NCBI GenBank assembly: GCA_022072055.1
Contig: JAJVIK010000007.1
Location: 62,001-126,000 of the forward strand
Length of the DNA: 64,000 nucleotides
From: a bacterium
GTDB taxonomy: Bacteria > Hinthialibacterota > Hinthialibacteria > OLB16
Reading direction: 5' to 3'
A program made the translations under genes and the position numbers. The notes below the pieces were generated by a model. That model saw only the letters and a program-made list of their open reading frames with translations, did no database searches and was not told where the DNA came from. Positions 1 to 11,449 of this stretch are shown here, piece after piece. The stretch's first letter is position 1. The number at the start of each line of letters is the position of its first letter.

Positions 1-286
1 GGTTCTCGCCCCCGAGGCGCTTCAGGTACGGCGCGAGATCCCGTAGGGTGAGCAACTGCACGACCTTGGGATAGGGCCTGGTGGGATCGAGATTGAGGTC
101 GCGGACCAGTTCCTGCTTGGCGCGGAAGAGGATCTCGAGTTTTTCATTGCACGCCAAACCGCGGCTCTCCTGGTACCGTCTTCCGAGCGCGGGGAAGAAG
201 ATCGCGAGGAGCAGCAGCCCGATGGCCGCGACCCACAGCCACCCGACCATGGAGAGAAGTTTTCGTCGATGCTCGAGCATGTCCAT
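1..286 (-). CDS. Pseudopilin-like membrane protein, C-terminus cut by window edge
   Basis: The reading frame opens at an ATG at 286 and runs off the left edge, giving 95 visible residues. After a short basic start (MDMLEHRRKLL) there is one hydrophobic segment (about residues 13-32). Then comes a stretch with a Cys and an NEKLEIL..AKQELVRDL pattern, and later a 'DLAPYLKRLGG' motif. That order (N-terminal helix, then 'AK..W/L', then 'dL.pYlk....GG') is what I know from short pseudopilin-like proteins common in planctomycete, Lentisphaerae and Omnitrophota-type genomes. The canonical prepilin peptidase motif (GFTLIE) is absent, so the pilin assignment is an inference. The asparagine synthetase gene ends 21 nt upstream on the same strand, so the two are probably co-transcribed. 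Confidence 0.5.
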   Translation of the reverse strand, partial: MDMLEHRRKLLSMVGWLWVAAIGLLLLAIFFPALGRRYQESRGLACNEKLEILFRAKQELVRDLNLDPTRPYPKVVQLLTLRDLAPYLKRLGGEN

Positions 287-307
287 TCGGCGCGTCTCCG
301 GCGGAGA

Positions 308-2209
308 CTATAACGCAAGGCGGTTTTCCCGTAACCAGAGATCCAAGACCAGGACCGCCCAAAGGTGATGGCCGACCCGGATGCGCCCGGCGCGGTGGGC
401 CTCGAAAACCCGCCGCAGTTCGCGCGGCGCAAAGATTGCCGAGACTCGGGAGCCTTCCGCCAAGGGGCCTTCCCGAAATCGTTCGGCCAGATCACGAGCC
501 ATCCAGCGGTGAACGGGGATCGCAAAGCCATGCTTATCACGCTGAAGCAGGCTCGGAGGAAACGGGTTTGGCGCGCGGCGCGCGATGGATCTCCGGACCA
601 ACCATTTGGTGATGCCCCCACTGATCTTGAGGGAGGGCGGGAAATGGGCGATCCGCTCGAACAGAATCGGATCGAGCCACGGAACCCGAACCTCCAGCGA
701 GTGGGCCATGGACATGGTGTCGACTTTCTCCAACAAGTCATGCGGGAGATAGAAGGCCACATCCGCGGCAAGGAGTTTTTCGTGGTCGCTTCCCTCGGTT
801 TCATTCGGAAAAGGGATCTCAAAGGGACCAAGCCGGTGTTCCGGGAGGAGCAACGAGTCCCAGAATCGACCGTTGGGGTCCAGATGACGCCAGCGAGAGT
901 GGAGCGCCCGCGCTGGCCGGAGGCAGTCCCGCAGCACCCGCCCACTCCGCGAAAGGATCGAAGTCGCGAAGGGCTCCCGCTCGTTCCATTCCCGTTTGGG
1001 AAGCCATCTGGAGAGACGCGATATCGGGTAATAGGGGTAGCCTCCCCAAAGCTCATCCCCGCCATCCCCGGAGAGCGCGACCTTGAGGCTTTTCCCGACC
1101 GCCCTGGAAATGGCCCAGGTCGGCCACGCTGAAGAGTCCGCGAAGGGCTGATTCATGGCGCGGATGATCGAGGGGAGGTCTTCCGAGGAAAGGGGACCCA
1201 AAAGGATCTCGTGGTGATCGGTTCCCAGGTTCCTCGCGAGCTCGCGAGCGGCATCGAGCTCCGAGTAGTCGCATTCACGAAATCCGACCGTAAACGTCGA
1301 GAGCCGGTTCCCCAGCTGCTCCGCGGCCTCCGCGACCAGATAAGAGGAATCCAAGCCTCCCGAAAGAAAAGCGCCGACGGGAACATCCGAGACCAAGTGG
1401 TAACGGACACTTTCCGGGAAGCATTCCTCAAACTCATCTTGCGCCTGCTTTAGCGAAATCTTCCGCTTGGGCAAGTAGCGGGGGGTCCAGTATGTCTCCA
1501 AGCGCGGCGGGCTTCCCGGCTCCCAGAGCAGCCTGGTGGCGGGAGGCAGAGCCTGGACATGCCGGAAAAAAGTCTCCGGCGCGGGTACACAGAGAGTGTC
1601 CAGGTACCAGCGAAGACCTCGCTGGTCCAGGCTCCAACCTTCCGGGGCAAGGAGCCCACGCCAAGGGGAGCTTCCCTGCTCCGCCCGGCTCTTTCCCCAC
1701 GCAAGGAGCATCTCGCGCAGCGCGGGCAGCGCGGAGGCGAAGGCAATCCCGGTTTCGTCCCCACACCAGAAGAGTGGTTTGATTCCGAAGCGGTCGCGCG
1801 CGAGATGAAGGCGAGAGGTGTGAGAGTCCCAGACCGCGAAGGCGAACATCCCCCGCAGGCCGAGCTCCCATTCCCACTCCCCACTTTCCGGGAGATGCGC
1901 GAGAACCTCCAGGTCGTTCCCGGACCGGAAGCTGTGACCGGCCTGAAGGAGACGTTTGCGGATTTCGGCGTGATTGTAGATTTCGCCGTTGCCGACCGCC
2001 ACCCAACGTCCGGACTCATTGGTCAGCGGGGGAGAGGGGCCTTCGGGATCGATGATCGCGAGGCGTCGCATGCCCAAGAGCGCGCCCGGTCTGCTCCAAA
2101 CACCGAGCGCGTCCGGGCCACGTGGGAACATGGCCGTGCTCGCGGCCTCGGCCACCGAATCGGGGATCGGCGTCCGCTCCGAAAGGAAGAGGCCGAAGAT
2201 TCCGCACAT
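308..2209 (-). CDS. asnB: Asparagine synthetase (glutamine-hydrolysing), AsnB family
   Basis: This 633-residue enzyme would transfer glutamine-derived ammonia to an ATP-activated carboxylate, classically aspartate to asparagine, in the cytoplasm. Directly visible are the N-terminal nucleophile Cys2 (MCGIFGLF), the glutaminase features NGEIYNH and RDRFGIKPL, and the C-terminal ATP-pyrophosphatase P-loop SGGLDSS near residue 288. The later motifs SGDGGDELWGGY and EVRVPWLD are also present. The length fits the family. The ATG at 2209 lies 9 nt after the topoisomerase stop, so both are likely in one transcript. Many AsnB paralogues in bacteria with exopolysaccharide loci amidate surface polymers instead of making free asparagine, and that alternative is open here. 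Confidence 0.93.
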   Translation of the reverse strand: MCGIFGLFLSERTPIPDSVAEAASTAMFPRGPDALGVWSRPGALLGMRRLAIIDPEGPSPPLTNESGRWVAVGNGEIYNHAEIRKRLLQAGHSFRSGNDLEVLAHLPESGEWEWELGLRGMFAFAVWDSHTSRLHLARDRFGIKPLFWCGDETGIAFASALPALREMLLAWGKSRAEQGSSPWRGLLAPEGWSLDQRGLRWYLDTLCVPAPETFFRHVQALPPATRLLWEPGSPPRLETYWTPRYLPKRKISLKQAQDEFEECFPESVRYHLVSDVPVGAFLSGGLDSSYLVAEAAEQLGNRLSTFTVGFRECDYSELDAARELARNLGTDHHEILLGPLSSEDLPSIIRAMNQPFADSSAWPTWAISRAVGKSLKVALSGDGGDELWGGYPYYPISRLSRWLPKREWNEREPFATSILSRSGRVLRDCLRPARALHSRWRHLDPNGRFWDSLLLPEHRLGPFEIPFPNETEGSDHEKLLAADVAFYLPHDLLEKVDTMSMAHSLEVRVPWLDPILFERIAHFPPSLKISGGITKWLVRRSIARRAPNPFPPSLLQRDKHGFAIPVHRWMARDLAERFREGPLAEGSRVSAIFAPRELRRVFEAHRAGRIRVGHHLWAVLVLDLWLRENRLAL

Positions 2210-2218
2210 GGGAGAGGA

Positions 2219-4870
<2,652 letters not shown>

Positions 4871-5076
4871 CCAGGTTTTCTCCAAAAAAGGGAACTTTGG
4901 GTTTTTATTTCAAGGGCTTCGGGGCGAGTGACATCACGACTCGGGAGAAACCGCTCAAAAGTTGTGATACCGGAACGAGGCCGTTTTGTCCACAGGGAAG
5001 GGTTTCGGCCGATGCCGGGAGGAGGGTGGAACCCTTGCGTAAGGGGCATCCTTCTCCATAATCGGTGAGAAACCCC

Positions 5077-7233
5077 ATGCCCGGACTCGCCACGCTTTTC
5101 GCGCTCTTGGCCACTTTCGCGGTGGCGACCCTTTTCAGCCCCCGGTTCTTTACCCGCCCGCTTTCAGGCGGGAGAAGGTTTTGGCTGGCGGTTCTACAAT
5201 GGCTGCCACTCCTGGCGCTCGCTGTCCTCCTGCTCGATCCGGCCCGAGTGACCCGGTTCAGCGAGACTCGGGAGCGCGTGATCGCCTTGGTGGTGGATGA
5301 CTCCCCGAGCATGGGGGGACCGGATGGAGGATCCGGGGCTTCTCGGGTGGAGGCCGCGCGAGCATGGAGCGAGGAGGTGGTCGAGGAGTGGAGCGCTGGC
5401 GGCCATAGCGGGGATGTGGTGAGATACAACCTGGACGAGCTGATCCCCTCCGGACGGTCCGGTTCTGACATGGCCGAGGGGCTGCTCGCGGTCACACGCC
5501 GTCACTCGCGCGAGGAACTGGCTGGGATTGTGTGGGTTTCAGATGGGCGGGATCGGAGTCTCCAGTCGCCGCTTGAAGTCGCGCGAAAGTTGGGGATTCC
5601 GATTCACACTGTCGGGATCGGCCCCGAGAGCGAACCCGAATCGATTCGCGGGCGCTGGCTGGAGGCGCCGGAAAGGGCCACGGTGGGAACCCCCTTCTTG
5701 GTCCGGTGGGGAATTGAAGCTCGGTCCTCCGAGGCGGTCCGAGCGGGACTTGTCATCCGGAGTGGCGGGCTGATGGCCGCCACCTCCGAACTGAATATCC
5801 AACCCCCGGAAACCCAGATCGAGGATTGGGAATCACTCACCCTTGAGCAAGGAGGTCGGCAAACCCTTTCGCTTGAGGTTCGCTCCCTGGAAAGCGGGGA
5901 GCTGTTGGCTTCCTCCACCACCGAGGTTCTGATTGAGGACACTCCGCCGACCCTGGTGGTTCTTGAGGGCGAACCTTCGCGCATGGTTCAGAGCCTTTCC
6001 CAGGCAGCCCTGGGGGATGGACGTTACCGGGTCGTTCGGTTCCAAGCGCTGCCTGAGGGGGGTGGAGTGGCATGGAGTCTTTTTCGACCGATCCCTTCCG
6101 GGCAATCCGTCGGGGAACACCCCTGGTCCATGGACCGCATGCTTCGGATGGAGGCGTCGGAGTGGGAGAAGAAATTCCCCGAACTGATCGCGGAGGCGGC
6201 GGTGGTGGTCTTGGGACGGGATCCCTTTCGGGGTCTTCCGGAGCGCTGGCGTGAGGAGCTTGTCCGTTTTGTGGATCAGAGCCGCGCGGGGGTCCTTGCC
6301 CTGCCGGGGTCGGAGTTGGGAGCCGAAGGTCTCGCCGAAGGGGGATTGAAGTCCCTGCTTGGCTGGATCGAAACGCGTCGTACCTCGCCCACAGCGGTGC
6401 GTGTCCGCTGCCCGGCGGAAAGCCGCTCCCATCCCGCGCTCGCGCCGATCTGGACTTTTCTCGACCGCGAATGGGAAATCGGTCCGGATTCTTACTTTCC
6501 CGAGGCCCCCTCCTTCTCGGAACCGCTGCTGGTGGACCGTGTGGGGAGAACCTTGACCTTTGAGACTCGCCTGGGACTCTCCCGCGCGGCGGCGGTTTCC
6601 CTTTCGGGAATCTGGACGCTGCCCGCCTTCTCCGGAAAGGGGAGCGATTCGGATGAGGCGCGCTTTGTGAACGGGTTCTGGATCGGACTATTGGATTCAC
6701 TCGCGCGATCCTCCGGTTATGGCGCGCCGAGCATCCACATCCGACCCGCTTCTCCCTCGGTGAGCCAGCCGATCGAGATCCTGGTGGAGGACCCTGGAAT
6801 CAACCCGGGATCGCAAGCGGGCGGGCTTGAGATTCGCCCCGATGGAGGGAATTGGGCCACCCTTCTCCTCCATCCCGATCCGAGCTGGCGGGGCATCGGG
6901 AAGGCCACCTGGATCCCGCGCGAAGTGGGCAATCATGAAATCCGTTACGCGAGCGGCGGGGCGATCCTCGCGCTTTCGGTCACCGCCAGGCCCCCGGAGG
7001 ACGACGACTACACCCTCAACGCGAGGTTCCTTGAATCCTTGGCCGAAGCCGGAGGCGGAAGGTATTTCCCCTTCGAGGGTCGCCATGAAGCCCTGGCGGA
7101 CTTCGACACCTCCTCCTTCGAAGTCCCCAAAGAAGGGAGAGTCCCGATGCGTCATGACGCCTGGATCGGCGCGGCGCTCGCGCTGCTCTTCTGTGTCGGG
7201 TGGGGGACCCGGAGGCTCTTGTCGCTGCCGTGA
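5077..7233 (+). CDS. Membrane protein with von Willebrand factor A domain
   Basis: This 718-residue protein has two N-terminal membrane helices (about residues 5-22 and 36-55). They are followed by a VWA domain with a metal-ion-dependent adhesion motif DDSPS and a 'IVWVSDGRD' strand, then a long beta-rich extracytoplasmic region. A C-terminal membrane helix ends at RRLLSLP. The architecture resembles BatA-like proteins and the VWA/GATase-like proteins of planctomycetes. The exact role is unknown. Start choice: ATG 5077 is preceded by GGTGAG at a 7-nt spacing; a GTG at 5065 is also in frame. The stop codon overlaps the GTG of the next gene (GTGA), so the two are translationally coupled. Confidence 0.8.
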   Translation: MPGLATLFALLATFAVATLFSPRFFTRPLSGGRRFWLAVLQWLPLLALAVLLLDPARVTRFSETRERVIALVVDDSPSMGGPDGGSGASRVEAARAWSEEVVEEWSAGGHSGDVVRYNLDELIPSGRSGSDMAEGLLAVTRRHSREELAGIVWVSDGRDRSLQSPLEVARKLGIPIHTVGIGPESEPESIRGRWLEAPERATVGTPFLVRWGIEARSSEAVRAGLVIRSGGLMAATSELNIQPPETQIEDWESLTLEQGGRQTLSLEVRSLESGELLASSTTEVLIEDTPPTLVVLEGEPSRMVQSLSQAALGDGRYRVVRFQALPEGGGVAWSLFRPIPSGQSVGEHPWSMDRMLRMEASEWEKKFPELIAEAAVVVLGRDPFRGLPERWREELVRFVDQSRAGVLALPGSELGAEGLAEGGLKSLLGWIETRRTSPTAVRVRCPAESRSHPALAPIWTFLDREWEIGPDSYFPEAPSFSEPLLVDRVGRTLTFETRLGLSRAAAVSLSGIWTLPAFSGKGSDSDEARFVNGFWIGLLDSLARSSGYGAPSIHIRPASPSVSQPIEILVEDPGINPGSQAGGLEIRPDGGNWATLLLHPDPSWRGIGKATWIPREVGNHEIRYASGGAILALSVTARPPEDDDYTLNARFLESLAEAGGGRYFPFEGRHEALADFDTSSFEVPKEGRVPMRHDAWIGAALALLFCVGWGTRRLLSLP

Positions 7234-9503
7234 GACGTGACCCACGGGCCACCCAGGCGAGACCCTCCACGCGGTTCCGTCCGGAGCCGCCGGCCTCGCC
7301 GCGATTGTGGCTGGAACTCCTGTTCTTCACTGAGCTGTTGCTGGTGGCGCTTGTCTTTCACTATCGCACCACCAGCTCCATCACCACCAAGGACTACTAC
7401 GCCGTCTATTTCGCGCTGGCGCTAGTCCCACTCTCGCTGGCGGTTCTTTGGATGGAGCGCGCGCGGATCCGCGTCCCCATCGGATTCTGGCTTCCGCTCG
7501 CGTTCCACATTGTCCTTGGGACCGCGCGAGTCTGGATGTCACCGTACGCGGAGCACTCCTGGGGATCCTGGAGGTTGTCGTTGAGCTGGATGGCGGCGGC
7601 GATTCCGAGCTTTGTGGTGGCGCGTCGGGTCGCCTCTGTCAGACGCTTGCTTGCCGTTTTCACCTTCGCGGTCTGGGTGGTCTGCTGCTATGCCCTCATG
7701 CAGTGGATCGCCTATACCCTTGAAGCCTTTGTGGGGTGGGGCGAGGAGCTCGATCCGGTGCGCTGGCCGTGGCGGGACACCCCGCTGATCGGGAAGCTGT
7801 TTCTGGCGATGGAAACCGATTGGAGCTACTTCCGCTGGGAGCGTTTTCCCGGCTGGGGGAAGTTTCCCGGGGTTTGCTCGACCTTTGGAAATCCCACCTT
7901 CCTTGCCGGGTTCCTGGTGATCCTTGTTCCGCTCTATGGCGCGCTCGCGCTTTCCGGCCATTTTTCCGGGCGCGCGCGGGCAATCTGTTGGACCACATTG
8001 GCGCTTGTGGCGGCGGCCATGGGAACCACTTTCAGCAAAGGGGCGCTGCTCGGGGCCTTGGGGGGAGTGGGAACTCTGCTCTTGTTCCTCGCGTGGGGAC
8101 CGGAGGGGGGCCTCGCGGAATCTCGACGAAGACTGGTTCGGATCCTCGCGCCGGTTCCGATCTTCCTGGCGCTCTTCTCGCTTGGGGTGACTTTTTTCTT
8201 CGCCTACACAGCAAGTCCCGATCTGCGTCAGGACCTCGGCTCGGTTCGCAACCGGGCGATTGTGTATTCCTGCACGCTCGACCTGATCCGCGACAATCTC
8301 CTGTTGGGAGTGACGCCCGGGAATTTCGTGATCCGGTTTCCGGACTACTTGGAGGGAGCGCTGGCGGAGGAATACGGCTGGATCGAGGCCCCCGAGGAAA
8401 AGGTCCTTGAGCATGTCCACAACGAGTTCCTGGAGGTGTGGGCGGACCTGGGGATCCTCGGTTTGGGGGGGATTCTCGCGGCGCTGGTGGGTTGGATGCG
8501 CTGGTGTTGGCGGGGCTGGCGGATGTCGAAGGGAAGCGCGATGGGGTGGGCGCTCGCGGGGCTGGCGTCCGGGGTGGTGGCCGCACTGTTTGAGAACCTC
8601 GCCTCGGTGAGCCTTCGCTGGACCCCCAGCGCCTGGATGGTGTGGGCCTTTATCGGGGCGGCCGCCGGACTCGCGGCTTCATCACCCGCGATTCCGCCTT
8701 CACTGCCTCCAACCTCCGGATTGGGGCGGCGGTTCGGGGTCGTGGGTGTTTCGCTGGTCTTGGCGGCGGCGCTGTTCGCTCCCTCGGCGCGCCGGTATTC
8801 GGCGGACTGGCGGTTTGTCAATGGACGGGCCGCGGCGGCGCTTAAAACAGGGGATGCGCGCGCGGAACTCTCACGCTGCCTTGAGCTCGACCCCACCCAC
8901 GCCCAGGCCCATTACATTCTCGCGGGGCAGCTTTTCGCGGCGGAGGATTATCGCGGCGCGATTGAGCACTTTCAGCGGGTCCGAGAATTGCGGGGGGATG
9001 TGGTGGTGCTCGCGGAAAACATGGCCACCGCCTATTTCAAGCTCTCCACCACTCTCGAGAAAGACTTCGAGCGCCAGGAGGCGCTGATGGAGGCGATTGG
9101 GTTGTTCGAGGAGAGCTTGGTCCGTCACCCAAGCTTCCCGCGTCTTGAGGACTATCTCGCGCGCGCCTATCACCGCGCGGGCTTGGAGCGTCTGGCCGAT
9201 GTACACCGAAGGAGGGCTATCGATCTGTACGAGCGCTGGTTCAAATCACCAGCCAGCCATCCTCGGCCAGAATACGCTCTCGATCTGGCCAAGAACTATT
9301 TGATGGTGGGTGAGCATGAAAAGGCCTTCTGGGTTCTACGGAACGCCCGGCGCTGGGAGGGGCCCATGGACAAGATCCAACCTGTCCTGGCCTCGCTTGT
9401 CGAGGCGGCGCCGAATTACCGCGAGGTCTGGGACCGCGAGGAAAACAAACTGGAGGCGGAGCGAGTGCGCTCGGCTACATCGAGCGCGACGATCCGGCCT
9501 TGA
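7230..9503 (+). CDS. O-antigen ligase/polymerase-like protein with C-terminal TPRs
   Basis: This protein of about 757 residues has roughly a dozen predicted membrane helices over residues 20-530. It contains the Wzy_C/O-antigen-ligase pattern: FGNPTFLAGFL, FSKGA, and HNEFLEVWADLGILG, the last being the loop conserved in this superfamily. It ends with tetratricopeptide-like helices (ELDPTHAQAHYILAGQLFAAEDY and after). Family members join or polymerise undecaprenyl-linked glycans at the periplasmic face; substrate is unknown. GTG 7230 overlaps the previous stop by 4 nt; a GTG at 7200 is an alternative. Pairing with a VWA protein is unusual, and a second Wzy-like protein lies at 17.9-19.3 kb. 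Confidence 0.8.
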   Translation: MRRDPRATQARPSTRFRPEPPASPRLWLELLFFTELLLVALVFHYRTTSSITTKDYYAVYFALALVPLSLAVLWMERARIRVPIGFWLPLAFHIVLGTARVWMSPYAEHSWGSWRLSLSWMAAAIPSFVVARRVASVRRLLAVFTFAVWVVCCYALMQWIAYTLEAFVGWGEELDPVRWPWRDTPLIGKLFLAMETDWSYFRWERFPGWGKFPGVCSTFGNPTFLAGFLVILVPLYGALALSGHFSGRARAICWTTLALVAAAMGTTFSKGALLGALGGVGTLLLFLAWGPEGGLAESRRRLVRILAPVPIFLALFSLGVTFFFAYTASPDLRQDLGSVRNRAIVYSCTLDLIRDNLLLGVTPGNFVIRFPDYLEGALAEEYGWIEAPEEKVLEHVHNEFLEVWADLGILGLGGILAALVGWMRWCWRGWRMSKGSAMGWALAGLASGVVAALFENLASVSLRWTPSAWMVWAFIGAAAGLAASSPAIPPSLPPTSGLGRRFGVVGVSLVLAAALFAPSARRYSADWRFVNGRAAAALKTGDARAELSRCLELDPTHAQAHYILAGQLFAAEDYRGAIEHFQRVRELRGDVVVLAENMATAYFKLSTTLEKDFERQEALMEAIGLFEESLVRHPSFPRLEDYLARAYHRAGLERLADVHRRRAIDLYERWFKSPASHPRPEYALDLAKNYLMVGEHEKAFWVLRNARRWEGPMDKIQPVLASLVEAAPNYREVWDREENKLEAERVRSATSSATIRP

Positions 9504-10065
9504 ACCCCTCGAGCATGTCGCGAGTCAAGATCGCCTTTTCCTCGCTGTCCGGACGGGAGAGTTCGAGGGCCCCATCGCCGAGTTGATTCACCCGGCCGAC
9601 AGTCTGGCCGTCAACATCCCGGATCTCGAATTTTCCACTTGCGGTCTTGACCACGCGCCGGGACTCGACCGTTTCGCCGTTCCGAATCATGTCGATCCGG
9701 ACTTCGTTGCCGCTTTCATTTGGAGTCATCACCACCTGGCTGCCATCCGGGCTCTCGAGCGTTTGTTTGGCGGTCATCGGGTTCTGGTCGGTCCAGAACT
9801 CGATCAGATTGAGTATCACGAAATCGATGAGGACCGCCGCCGAATAGACAAAGAGGAATCCCAGGACCCAGGTCACAAGGCTTTGAACGAACTTGTTGTC
9901 GCTGACATCGCCGTTGAATTCATACACGGCCTTGGTGAGCGCGAACTCGCCATAGCAGCCCATGAGCGGGATAACGGGAATCAGCAACAGAGCGAACAGG
10001 AGACAAAGGCGGCTGCGGCGCAGCCAACGGTCGAAGGAAAACGGCGCGGCTTTGGGTTGGGTCAT
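9475..10065 (-). CDS. DUF3332 family protein, probable lipoprotein or membrane protein
   Basis: This 196-residue protein has an N-terminal helix ending in a lipobox-like 'PLMGCYG', followed by FALTKAVYEFN. A second hydrophobic segment (VLGFLFVYSAAVLIDFVILN) leads into IEFWTDQNP. This order of motifs is that of DUF3332 proteins as I know them; their function is not established. The C-terminal half is soluble and beta-rich. ATG 10065 has a strong Shine-Dalgarno (GGAGGGG). The last 29 nt overlap tail-to-tail with the O-antigen-ligase-like gene on the other strand, so the two transcripts would be complementary at their 3' ends. Confidence 0.7.
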   Translation of the reverse strand: MTQPKAAPFSFDRWLRRSRLCLLFALLLIPVIPLMGCYGEFALTKAVYEFNGDVSDNKFVQSLVTWVLGFLFVYSAAVLIDFVILNLIEFWTDQNPMTAKQTLESPDGSQVVMTPNESGNEVRIDMIRNGETVESRRVVKTASGKFEIRDVDGQTVGRVNQLGDGALELSRPDSEEKAILTRDMLEGFKAGSSRSM

Positions 10066-10315
10066 GGCTCCCCTCCATACGAGAAAAACAAGGCTCCGAC
10101 CGGAGCGAGCAACACGCAAAGGCTAGACTTCGGGTGAAAAAAATCAAGCGGGTGAGTGGAACGGACGCGGGGGATCCGCGTGTGGGCTCCATCCCTTGGT
10201 CCAACGCGCTCCTTATCACCGGGGATTTGAGATCCTACGAGGAGTGGCGTCAATCTGGAGATCCGAGGTAAAATCCGACGTGACCTCCGCGAGCGTGGGA
10301 GAAAGGAAGGGGAAA

Positions 10316-10516
10316 ATGCGGAACCTGATTTACACGATCCTTTTTGAGTTCTTCAAGGACGAGGAGTCCGAGGGATACAGTGTTGTTGTTCCGGCTTTAC
10401 CGGAGATCATCACTTGGGGGCGCACATTGGATGAGGCAAGAAGAAACGCTGTTGAGGCCATCCAGTGCCACGTCGAAGGCCTATTGAAGGATGGTGACCC
10501 GATTCCTTCCAACTGA
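10316..10516 (+). CDS. HicB-like protein without a HicA partner, possibly C-terminally truncated
   Basis: This 66-residue protein has the compact HicB/UPF0150 core: Y/F-rich first strand, 'EGYSVVVPALPE', then the helix 'GRTLDEARRNAVEAI'. HicB proteins are antitoxins or transcriptional repressors. No hicA gene lies on either side: convergent genes are 250 nt upstream and 46 nt downstream. ATG 10316 has AAGGAAGGGG upstream. The protein ends abruptly at 'DPIPSN', while the +1 frame continues 'PTEDEFKRLL', which would fit an extended HicB tail. A single-base insertion near 10508 could therefore have truncated it. Confidence 0.65.
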   Translation: MRNLIYTILFEFFKDEESEGYSVVVPALPEIITWGRTLDEARRNAVEAIQCHVEGLLKDGDPIPSN

Positions 10517-10561
10517 GGATGAGTTCAAGCGACTCCTCCAAGATTCCCGCAACCGGACGAA

Positions 10562-11449
10562 TCAACGCGGCTCGCTCTCCCCCATCCTCACCTCCACATC
10601 CATCCCTTCCTCCAGCCCCCAGGCCTCTTTCAGGTTCCCCTGGTTGAGCGCGAGCGCGAGGCAACCATCGCTCGCGAAGTAGGCGAGCGGTTGGCCCTTG
10701 GCGACATGCCCGAACGAGACGACCAGCGGCAGCGGAACCTCCCGGTCCACCATCCGAACGAGGAGAGTCTTCACGGATTTCGCGCCGATCGCCTGGAGGT
10801 TCTCGCGGGTGATGTCGGTCCACACATTGCCGTATGGAAGGTCGGTCCGGACATAATGGCCGATCACCTTCTTCTCAGCCGGGATCACCTTGGCGCGAAG
10901 CGGTTCGACTCGGACGATCCCCTCGAGCGGCATCGGTCGCCCGACACGCTCCAAATCTCCATGACCCGTGGCGAGGAGGGCGCCCGCGGGGCTGAACAAA
11001 TCGCGTCCATCAAAGGTCCCGGGAGTCCAGCTCGAGTTGACCCGGGTGGGTTCCAGGATATAAGCCGCCGCGACACCCTGATCCTCCATCACCGACGAGA
11101 GCAGCCCGTTGTTCGGAGCGACATAGAAGAAACCCTTGCCGGTCTTGATCGCCAGTCCGGAGCGTTCGGTGCCCACCCCCGGGTCGACCACGGCCACGAA
11201 CACGGTCCCTTTGGGAAAGACCTCGGTCCCCCGTAACATGAGGCCCGCGAGACGGACATCAAAGGGGGTCCCGGCATGGCAGAGATCCACCACCTCGATG
11301 TCCGAGCTGACGGCGAGGATGGCGCCATGGCATAGACCCACCGCTTCGTTCTCCAATCCGAAGTCGGTGAGCAGGGCCACCACCGGTCTTGCCGGAGTGG
11401 GAATGGCCATCCACAGGAGAAGCATCGCGAGGGCGGTCTTGTATTTCAT
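10562..11449 (-). CDS. Secreted SAM hydrolase/fluorinase-family (DUF62) protein
   Basis: This 295-residue protein starts with a signal peptide (MKYKTALAMLLLWMAIPTPA). It then shows the DUF62 hallmarks LLTDFG, FPKGTVF, VDPGVGTER, VAPNNGLLS and TFDGRDLFSP. Family members hydrolyse S-adenosylmethionine to adenosine and methionine, or halogenate it. In the characterised hydrolases I recall an Asp-Arg-His triad; here Asp and Arg are present (VDPGVGTER) but the expected His of TFHGRD is Asp. Export is odd because SAM is cytoplasmic. The ATG overlaps the upstream DUF2723 stop by 4 nt (ATGA), so it belongs to the GlyRS-DUF2723 transcript. Confidence 0.8.
   Translation of the reverse strand: MKYKTALAMLLLWMAIPTPARPVVALLTDFGLENEAVGLCHGAILAVSSDIEVVDLCHAGTPFDVRLAGLMLRGTEVFPKGTVFVAVVDPGVGTERSGLAIKTGKGFFYVAPNNGLLSSVMEDQGVAAAYILEPTRVNSSWTPGTFDGRDLFSPAGALLATGHGDLERVGRPMPLEGIVRVEPLRAKVIPAEKKVIGHYVRTDLPYGNVWTDITRENLQAIGAKSVKTLLVRMVDREVPLPLVVSFGHVAKGQPLAYFASDGCLALALNQGNLKEAWGLEEGMDVEVRMGESEPR

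Noticed and set aside
5057-5062. CATAAT as a -10 box for the VWA gene
   Set aside because: It would put the transcription start almost on the Shine-Dalgarno and the -35 match is poor (TTGCGT).
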